Below the pieces are notes generated by a model, which ran no database searches, had not been told where the DNA came from, and saw only the letters and a list, made by a program, of their open reading frames with translations. Positions 1-4,932 of a stretch of 6,489 nucleotides of DNA are shown one piece after another. Source of the DNA: JAUXIQ01 sp030620925 [NCBI: Nitrospinota bacterium] (GTDB taxonomy: Bacteria > JAUXIQ01); contig JAUXIQ010000119.1 in assembly GCA_030620925.1 (NCBI GenBank), forward strand, positions 1 through 6,489. The letters run 5' to 3'. The position numbers were made by a program, and so were the translations under genes. The number at the start of each line of letters is the position of its first letter. Positions within the stretch are counted from its first letter, which is position 1.

Positions 1-119
1 AAAAGGGCTATATAGCATTCGATGCCTGCGTCCAAAGCGCCTTTCGCGCCGATAAACGGGAAAGCCGCTTTTGTGGGATCGCTGGTACCGGTTCCGCCGA
101 AATAAAGTAGTTTACTAAT
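1..119 (-). CDS. DsrE-like small protein, N-terminal fragment (runs off the left edge), apparent ATT start
   Basis: The minus-strand frame from 119 encodes at least 39 residues beginning (I/M)SKLLYFGGTGTSDPTKAAF, followed by a PFIGAKGALDAG segment, and continues past position 1. From memory of the family, this looks like the first beta strand, the glycine/threonine turn and the first helix (xxFPFxxAKGALEAG) of DsrE/DsrF-like proteins. These are small cytoplasmic alpha/beta proteins often linked to sulfur transfer; many members have no assigned function. The frame is closed upstream by a TAA at 135-137, and no ATG, GTG or TTG lies between that stop and the conserved N-terminus. The ATT at 117-119 sits 6 nt after AAAGGAGAG and is the best start. 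The gene is separated from its neighbours by a long AT-rich spacer, so it probably forms its own transcription unit. Family assignment is moderate because only the N-terminus is visible; the start codon is inferred. Confidence 0.7.
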   Translation of the reverse strand, partial: MSKLLYFGGTGTSDPTKAAFPFIGAKGALDAGIECYIAL

Positions 120-125
120 CTTAAT

Positions 126-134
126 CTCTCCTTT
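126..134 (-). promoter_or_regulatory. Shine-Dalgarno sequence that places the ATT start
   Basis: The minus strand reads AAAGGAGAG followed by ATTAAG and then ATT-AGT-AAA. The GGAG core lies 8 nt from the ATT at 117-119, which is normal spacing. No standard start codon lies at a usable distance in the DsrE-like frame, so this site is the main reason for choosing ATT. An earlier in-frame ATT at 123-125 would be too close to the site. Confidence 0.6.
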
Positions 135-158
135 TTAGGGTTAATTTTTGAACGTATG

Positions 159-329
159 GTAGACTAAAAAGCGGTTCATAACTAATAAAGACCAATAAAA
201 TTACCCTCTTAAGGCCCAAACCCTAAGAGAATACATTAACTCACAACGACGTTTTTTTCGGGCAGGGCCTTAATGTTATTTACCCTTTCCCCTGATGCGA
301 AGAAAAGTTATGAGTTAATAACAGTCTAC
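159..329. repeat. Near-concentric imperfect inverted repeat cluster, about 171 bp
   Basis: Seen directly: GTAGACT at 159-165 and TCATAACT at 176-183 recur inverted as AGTCTAC at 323-329 and AGTTATGA at 306-313, with spacers of 10 and 9 nt. Inside them, TTAAGGCCC at 209-217 is perfectly inverted as GGGCCTTAA at 265-273. The two pairs share almost the same centre, near 241-245. A further pair with a different centre is ATTAACTCACAAC at 235-247 against ATTAACTCATAAC read on the minus strand from 319 to 307 (12 of 13 identical). The sequences between the matching blocks do not align well, so this is not a simple perfect palindrome. It could be a structured leader RNA for the DsrE-like gene, a decayed miniature inverted-repeat element, or a set of protein-binding sites. 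The sequence does not decide between these. Confidence 0.5.
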
Positions 330-331
330 TC

Positions 332-360
332 AATATACTAGATAGGACACTGCTCCGCAA
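332..360 (-). promoter_or_regulatory. Weak sigma70-like promoter candidate reading toward the DsrE-like gene
   Basis: On the minus strand TTGCGG (355-360) and TATATT (332-337) are separated by exactly 17 nt. The -10 hexamer matches the consensus at 5 of 6 positions, but the -35 matches at only 3. Transcription would begin near 325, almost at the outer arm of the inverted repeat cluster, giving a leader of roughly 200 nt before the ATT start. AT-rich DNA gives such matches by chance, so this is a suggestion only. Confidence 0.25.
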
Positions 361-398
361 GAAATAAGGACAGAATATCTATGGAGGAAATACTGGAA

Positions 399-986
399 CT
401 AATTTTGCTTGCCTTCAATGGCGATCAGGAGAATCGCCACTGCTATCCCCAGACGTCTGTCCAGGGACTCGTTCGCGTCCGGCGTAAAGTCCAGGTATAG
501 CTTGGGCGCGATAGGATTAAAATTCTGCTTGAATTTGAATACCTGTTGATCGTTGACATCGCCGATAAAGCTCTGAGGAATCAGATTTGTCAGGGCACGG
601 CGCAGCAGCGCAAGAAACAGTTTGTCCTCTTTAACCGTGCCGATTTCCCTCTCCGAGCTATCCATGATGATCCACTCGTCCTTGATGAGGGATTTCATGC
701 CCTTTCGCTTCAGAACGCCTACCTTTTCGTTGGTCTGAGAATCCATCACGTCGTAAACCGCCGAGAAATCTAAGATCTGCCTGGCCTTGATCAGCATAAG
801 CTCCTGGGTCATTTCTTTGTTGGAATAGACCCGAATATCCTCTTTGAGCTTGAAGGCTTTCTGTTTTGAGAAGAAGACGAGATCACCATTTGGGCCGTAA
901 ATATCAAAAGCGGCGCCGAATATTTTAAAGACCTTCTTGCGGACGGTGTACTCTTTGTGCTGGTAGCTTTGGGCAAGTTTTCTCAT
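399..986 (-). CDS. LURP-one-related / scramblase-like (tubby C-terminal-like fold) protein
   Basis: This encodes 195 residues, the usual length for bacterial LURP-one-related (DUF567) proteins. The pattern fits: successive beta-strand blocks such as KKVFKIFGAAFDIYGPNG (residues 18-34), an ILDFSAVYDV strand (71-80) followed by a turn, KDEWIIMDSS (102-111), then a late LYLDFTPD strand (163-170). A hydrophobic C-terminal helix LGIAVAILLIAIEG (179-192) follows; in this fold it normally packs inside the barrel, although it could also contact a membrane. No signal peptide is visible. The family resembles phospholipid scramblases and tubby, but its biochemical role in bacteria is largely unknown, so no reaction is assigned. 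The ATG at 984-986 is preceded by AGGAGGGG with a 6-nt spacer, a strong site that fixes the start. It lies 113 bp downstream of the hydrolase gene, so membership in the same operon is possible but unproven. Its base composition looks less GC-rich than the acyl-CoA genes upstream. Confidence 0.75.
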   Translation of the reverse strand: MRKLAQSYQHKEYTVRKKVFKIFGAAFDIYGPNGDLVFFSKQKAFKLKEDIRVYSNKEMTQELMLIKARQILDFSAVYDVMDSQTNEKVGVLKRKGMKSLIKDEWIIMDSSEREIGTVKEDKLFLALLRRALTNLIPQSFIGDVNDQQVFKFKQNFNPIAPKLYLDFTPDANESLDRRLGIAVAILLIAIEGKQN

Positions 987-1014
987 GTTCCACCCCTCCT
1001 ATAAACAATTAGCA

Positions 1015-1059
1015 GATGCGTCCCATCGCTTCCGGGGACAAAACATTTGAGGACGCATA
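1015..1059. repeat. 8-bp inverted repeat in the hydrolase / LURP-one gap
   Basis: ATGCGTCC at 1016-1023 is perfectly inverted as GGACGCAT at 1051-1058, with 27 nt between the arms. It lies upstream of the LURP-one-like gene's ribosome binding site. No T-run follows either arm, so it is not a typical intrinsic terminator. It could be an operator or an mRNA hairpin; an 8-bp match of this spacing could also be chance. Nearby, ACTAT-GTTT-ATAGT at 1071-1084 forms a tiny 5-bp stem just after the hydrolase stop codon. Confidence 0.4.
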
Positions 1060-1099
1060 GGTAGACAAATACTATGTTTATAGTTTCGAGCGGAAACAG

Positions 1100-1954
1100 C
1101 TATTTCTTTAGAAATTCGATGAGTGGCGGGTTAACCAGATCGGGCCGTTCATAGTTGACGCAGTGCCCGGCATCCTCAATTGCATGGTATTCGATATGGG
1201 GAATGGCTTCTTTGAACTTTTCGTTGTTGGCGATGGGGAGCAGCTTGTCGTGAGGCCCCCAGAATAATATCACCGGCCGATCCTGCCTGCCCACGCGCGC
1301 AAAAGTTTCCTCCATATTGTGCAGGGGCACGTTCTGGAGGGTGGATAAAAGGGCGCTGTTCAGCCCTTCGTATTGCATCTGTTTGCGAAATTCCTCCCCG
1401 AATTGGGGTAAGTTTTCCGGCTTGTAGAAGTTATTGGGGATTCGGTCTATAAGCGCCTGGTCCGTAACGGCATTCTTCAGGTCATCCTCTGAAACGGGGT
1501 CACCGGAAAGAATGGGGTTGGACGGGTCCTGGACGGGGTAACCGGCGGGAGCCATCAGGCACAGCTTCCGCACGCGATCAGGGTGGCGGTCTGTGAAAGT
1601 CCCGACGATGGGGCCTCCCATGGACAGACCGACGAGGTCTACCGGTTCATCTATGCTCAGGGCCGAAAGCAGATTCAGCAGTTGTCGGTCGTAAAGGTCC
1701 AGGTTGTACACTGCATCCGGCCTGTCGGAGTAGCCTCTGCCGTAAAGGTCGTATCGCAGCACCCTGAAGCCGGCTTCAGTGAGTGCGTCGAAGTTCGGGT
1801 CCCATACGAAGTAAGGCGAGACGAATCCGTGAACCAGAACGACCTTCTGTCCGTCCACCGGGCCTCCCATTTCATAATGGACAACCCCATCAGCCAGTTC
1901 CACGAATTCCCCCGGGAGGGAAGAGCGCGCCTGAGCATCCAATTTCATCTTCAT
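1100..1954 (-). CDS. Alpha/beta hydrolase with complete catalytic triad
   Basis: This is a 284-residue cytoplasmic alpha/beta-fold hydrolase of normal length with no signal peptide. Seen in the sequence: VLVHGF (residues 39-44) provides the oxyanion-hole HG; GLSMGG (109-114) is the nucleophile elbow with Ser111; GPHDKLLP (233-240) carries the acid Asp236; and DAGHCVNYERP (261-271) carries His264. A cap region lies between about 135 and 215. The overall pattern resembles the MhpC/BphD-like branch, which includes meta-cleavage C-C hydrolases, esterases and lactonases, but the substrate cannot be read from these motifs. It is the fourth gene of the leftward run, 52 bp after the second ligase, and probably acts on an ester, thioester or ring-opened intermediate of the same pathway; that part is inference. 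The start at 1952-1954 follows GAGAGG by 8 nt. A second ATG two codons on (1946-1948) is less well placed. Confidence 0.85.
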   Translation of the reverse strand: MKMKLDAQARSSLPGEFVELADGVVHYEMGGPVDGQKVVLVHGFVSPYFVWDPNFDALTEAGFRVLRYDLYGRGYSDRPDAVYNLDLYDRQLLNLLSALSIDEPVDLVGLSMGGPIVGTFTDRHPDRVRKLCLMAPAGYPVQDPSNPILSGDPVSEDDLKNAVTDQALIDRIPNNFYKPENLPQFGEEFRKQMQYEGLNSALLSTLQNVPLHNMEETFARVGRQDRPVILFWGPHDKLLPIANNEKFKEAIPHIEYHAIEDAGHCVNYERPDLVNPPLIEFLKK

Positions 1955-2006
1955 CGGCTATACCTCTCAGAATGAATTTGTCATCAAAACAGCTATCGAT
2001 CAGGGC

Positions 2007-3590
2007 TCACTTCAGCTTCAGGCCCGGCATCTCCTTTTCCCTGTCCCAGGTGCTGTCAGCCACCCCTCGCCTCTTCATCTCCGCCTTCTGAACCCGCAAA
2101 GTGCCAGTGCGAGGGATTTCTTCCACCACGTCCACGTAGCGGGGTATCATGAAATAGGCCATATTTTTTACGCAATGCTCCATGAGGTCTCTGATGTCCA
2201 GCTCCGCTCCCGCTCCGGGCTTCACCCAAATCATCACCTCATCCTCCCCCAGCTCCGAGGGAACCCCGAATGCGGCGCATTCAGCGACGTTCGGATGCTT
2301 CTCCACCACGTTCTCCACCTCAAAAGAAGAAATATTCTCGCCCCGACGCCGCATGGAATCCGTTTTGCGGTCCACGAAGAAGAGGTTGCCTTCTTGGTCG
2401 GCATAAAAGAGGTCGCCGCTGTGAAGCCATTCTCCGCGGACCTTTTCCGCCGACGCCTGGAGGTTTTTGTAGTATTCCACCCTGCGGGCATTTTCCGTTA
2501 TCCTGACCATCAGCTCACCCGCCTCTCCCGGGGACACCTCCTCGCCGTCATCGTCCGTCAGCTTCCATTCCGTGCCGGGCATCGGCTTCCCCACCGAGCC
2601 CACGGGGGCGTTGCCGAAATTTATTATTATCGTTCCTCCGCCGTCCACCGCACCGTACGCCTCCCATATCTTTACCCCGAACCGTTTCTCGAACGGTTCC
2701 CAGAGGTTGGCCGGACATGCCGCCGATATCACCAGGCGTACCGGATTATCAGTGTCATCAGGCTTTTCGGGCTGTTTCATCAGGATGGGTATCATGGCCC
2801 CCAGGGCATTGAACTGCGTGGCCCCGTAACGCTTCACGGATTCCCAGAACCGTGAGGCGGAAAACCGCTTCTCCAAACCGAAAGGGACCCCCATACACAT
2901 TGCCCAGCCCGCGGTGAGCATCAGTGCGTTGGCGTGGAAGAGGGGCAGGCTGGTATAGAGCACATCATGGGGCTTGACCAGCATGGACGAGAGAGCCATG
3001 AACCGCTGAACGTTGGCACTTCGGTTCCTGGTCACCACCCCCTTGGGGAACCCGGTGGTCCCCGAGGTATACATCTGGTAGGTCATGACCTCCGGATCGA
3101 TGGTATGCCGGGGTCTCTCTGAAGAGGCGTCAAGAAGCGAATCCAGGTCTATCGTTCCAGGAGGCATGGGGGCATCTGTGGTGCGGCGCACGAAGACCTT
3201 CCGAATGGTGCCGATATTGCCGCCCAGCTCGACGAAATTGGAGAACAGGGTATCGTCCACCACCAGGTATTTAACGTCGGAATGGGTGAGAATGAAGCTC
3301 AGCCCATCCCCCTTCAGGGCCGCGTTGACGGGCACGCTGTATAATCCGCCTCTGGGCAGGCCGTAGAAAAGATACAGGTATTCGGCGCAATTGCCCATGA
3401 GAATTGCCGCGCCTTCCCCCGGCCGGGCGCCCTGAGCTCTCAGTCCGTTGGCCGCCCTGCAGGTTCCCGCATCGAATTCCGCGAAACTGATCACTCGGTC
3501 TTCAAAAAGGATGTAGGGTTTTTCACCGGCGGTCTTTGCCTGGTGTTCGATGAGATCGGAAAAGTATGTCAACTCCGGCTCTGAGTTCAT
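2007..3590 (-). CDS. AMP-forming acyl-CoA ligase, CaiC-like (ANL superfamily)
   Basis: This 527-residue enzyme would activate a carboxylic acid with ATP, form an acyl-adenylate and transfer the acyl group to CoA in the cytoplasm. Motifs in order: the P-loop-like YTSGTTGFPKG (174-184), an A5-position YGAVDGG (312-318), SGD (391-393) that binds ribose, DRKTD (407-411) leading into the hinge RRRGENIS (414-421), and the C-terminal PRTGTLRVQK (493-502). Two positions are off consensus: the usual acidic Glu of the YGxTE-type motif is not in place (V-D-G-G), and the GK lysine of the C-terminal motif aligns with Arg499. Both are seen in some CaiC-like relatives as far as I recall, so the enzyme is probably active, but the acid it uses is unknown. 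Start ATG 3588-3590 follows AGGGGGG by 10 nt and gives a full N-terminus. The gene lies 81 bp after the thiolase and shares strong local similarity with the other ligase of this window. Confidence 0.88.
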   Translation of the reverse strand: MNSEPELTYFSDLIEHQAKTAGEKPYILFEDRVISFAEFDAGTCRAANGLRAQGARPGEGAAILMGNCAEYLYLFYGLPRGGLYSVPVNAALKGDGLSFILTHSDVKYLVVDDTLFSNFVELGGNIGTIRKVFVRRTTDAPMPPGTIDLDSLLDASSERPRHTIDPEVMTYQMYTSGTTGFPKGVVTRNRSANVQRFMALSSMLVKPHDVLYTSLPLFHANALMLTAGWAMCMGVPFGLEKRFSASRFWESVKRYGATQFNALGAMIPILMKQPEKPDDTDNPVRLVISAACPANLWEPFEKRFGVKIWEAYGAVDGGGTIIINFGNAPVGSVGKPMPGTEWKLTDDDGEEVSPGEAGELMVRITENARRVEYYKNLQASAEKVRGEWLHSGDLFYADQEGNLFFVDRKTDSMRRRGENISSFEVENVVEKHPNVAECAAFGVPSELGEDEVMIWVKPGAGAELDIRDLMEHCVKNMAYFMIPRYVDVVEEIPRTGTLRVQKAEMKRRGVADSTWDREKEMPGLKLK

Positions 3591-3671
3591 CGCCGAACTA
3601 CCCCCCTGCTCCGGTCAGGAAACCCGCCCGTATCATATTGCACTGAGCGAAACAACCTATGGGTCGGTGGA
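3591..3671. other. 81-bp gap between thiolase and second ligase
   Basis: This is the longest gap within the acyl-CoA gene run. It contains the ligase's ribosome binding site near its left end. I see no ORF, clear terminator or well-spaced promoter in it. It is short enough that read-through from the thiolase is the simplest reading. Confidence 0.5.
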
Positions 3672-4916
3672 TCAGTTCTTCAGAATGGTGATGGATACCG
3701 CCCCTTCGGAACCTCCCACGGAACCGCCGGAGTTCTGCGCCAGGCCCACCTTGGCCCCTTCGACCTGCCGCTCCCCCGCCTGGCCCGTGAGGTGCCAGTA
3801 GAGCTCCACCACCTGGCGGATACCCGTGGCTCCCACCGGATGCCCCTGGGATTCAAGCCCGCCCGAGACGTTCACCGGAACCTTACCCCCCAGGGTGGTG
3901 TTCCCGGCCTCGGCAAACGGACCCCCTTCTCCTACCGCGCACAGGCCCAGCTCCTCGACGGCGGTAAGCTCACCCATTGCCGTGGCGTCGTGAACCTCGA
4001 CCACGCTGAGGTCTTCGGGGCCGATGCCCACCTTTTCGTAAGCCTTTGCAGAGGCTATCCTCAGCGCGCTCTCCTTCCGCTTGTCCGGGTCCTCACCGCT
4101 GGCCAGAACGGTTGCCGCAACTTCAACCCCGCTTCCGGCCCCCGCTTTCCTGGCAAAATCTTCCGAACAGATAACGGCCGCCGCCGCCCCGTCGCCGATG
4201 GGAGAACACATGGGACGGGTCAGGGGCCAGGCCACCTCGGGGGCAGCAATGACTTCCTCCACGGTGAACTTGTTCTGGTATTGGGCCAGCGGGTTCATGG
4301 AGGAATGGAAGTGGTTCTTAGAGGCGATCGCCGCCAGCTGCCGCTGGGTGGTGCCGTAAGCGTCCATGTGCCGCCGGGCGGCTATGGCGTATACGTCCAT
4401 GAATATTGTCCGCTTGCCCGATTTCTCCTTGCCCCCTTCGCCTTTGGCTTCCTGCGCTTTTTCGACCTCTTCCGCCTGCTTCTTGAAATTCTCCGTTATC
4501 TCGGCGAGTTTCTCCACGTCCATGGCTCCGGTGAAAGCGGCCATCGACCGGCTGCGGTCTTCGAAGTACATCTTTTCCATGCCCAGCACCAGCGCCACGT
4601 CTATTTCTCCCAGGGCCACCATGGCCCAGGCTCCGTTAAGGGCCGTTCCCGAGGAGGCGCAGGCGTTCTCCACGTTGATCACCGGGATGCCGCCGATCCC
4701 CATTGACCGCAGCACCACCTGCCCCCGGACGCACTCCTGCCCTTCCAGCACGCCCTGGGCGGCGTTTCCCACCCAGGCCCCCTGGAGCTGCTCCTTGGTT
4801 ATGCCCGCATCTTTGAGAGCGCCCTCCACGGCCTCCGCGGCCAGCGACTTCATATTGCGGTCGATATGCTTCCCGAACTTGGTAACAGCGCCGCCTATCA
4901 TTTTGACCTTATACAT
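3672..4916 (-). CDS. SCP2-type thiolase (acetyl-CoA acetyltransferase-like)
   Basis: A 414-residue thiolase-fold protein, expected to cleave or form beta-ketoacyl-CoA in the cytoplasm. The nucleophile region is NVENACASSG (81-90) with Cys86. EVHDATAMGEL (307-317) holds His309, the HDAF-type motif of the SCP2/lipid-transfer branch. ESQGHPVGATG (355-365) holds His359, the general base. The C-terminal loop AQNSGGSVGG (393-402) has no cysteine where classical thiolases have the second catalytic Cys; that is typical of the SCP2 branch and some of its members act without cleaving in the ordinary way. Residues about 142-170 form a Lys/Glu-rich, probably flexible or helical insertion. Many relatives work with a small DUF35 zinc/OB-fold partner encoded next door; none is visible here, but one could lie beyond the right edge. 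The ATG at 4914-4916 follows GGGAG by 9 nt and lies only 16 bp after the upstream ligase, so the two are almost certainly co-transcribed. Confidence 0.88.
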   Translation of the reverse strand: MYKVKMIGGAVTKFGKHIDRNMKSLAAEAVEGALKDAGITKEQLQGAWVGNAAQGVLEGQECVRGQVVLRSMGIGGIPVINVENACASSGTALNGAWAMVALGEIDVALVLGMEKMYFEDRSRSMAAFTGAMDVEKLAEITENFKKQAEEVEKAQEAKGEGGKEKSGKRTIFMDVYAIAARRHMDAYGTTQRQLAAIASKNHFHSSMNPLAQYQNKFTVEEVIAAPEVAWPLTRPMCSPIGDGAAAAVICSEDFARKAGAGSGVEVAATVLASGEDPDKRKESALRIASAKAYEKVGIGPEDLSVVEVHDATAMGELTAVEELGLCAVGEGGPFAEAGNTTLGGKVPVNVSGGLESQGHPVGATGIRQVVELYWHLTGQAGERQVEGAKVGLAQNSGGSVGGSEGAVSITILKN

Positions 4917-4932
4917 TTCCGAATACTCCCTG

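Larger units (their letters stand above)
120..398. other. AT-rich intergenic spacer with several inverted repeats
   Basis: This 279-bp stretch lies between the stop of the LURP-one-like gene and the start of the DsrE-like gene. I see no credible coding region in it. It is visibly richer in A and T than the genes to its right. It contains a nested set of inverted repeats between 159 and 329 and a weak promoter-like pair reading leftward at 332-360, both listed separately. No hairpin followed by a T-run that would make a convincing intrinsic terminator was found. The T-run at 252-258 on the plus strand is not preceded by a stem. Confidence 0.7.

Noticed and set aside
252-258. T-run as part of a plus-strand intrinsic terminator
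   Set aside because: The bases just before it form only a tiny AACG-A-CGTT palindrome that overlaps the run. There is no GC-rich stem and no plus-strand gene to terminate.
381-500. Short plus-strand frame starting MEEILELILLAF
   Set aside because: It is about 39 codons, overlaps the end of the LURP-one-like gene in antisense, and has no recognisable family or well-placed ribosome binding site.
3591-3671. Internal promoter before the second ligase
   Set aside because: TGATAC- and TTGTTT-like hexamers are present but not at usable spacing, so I do not call a promoter.
3792-4706. Long plus-strand open frame of 304 codons opposite the thiolase
   Set aside because: It is antisense to a clearly conserved thiolase, resembles no family I know, and is what GC-rich third positions of the real gene would produce. 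The same holds for the plus-strand frames at 2175-2855, 4366-4938 and 5224-5739.
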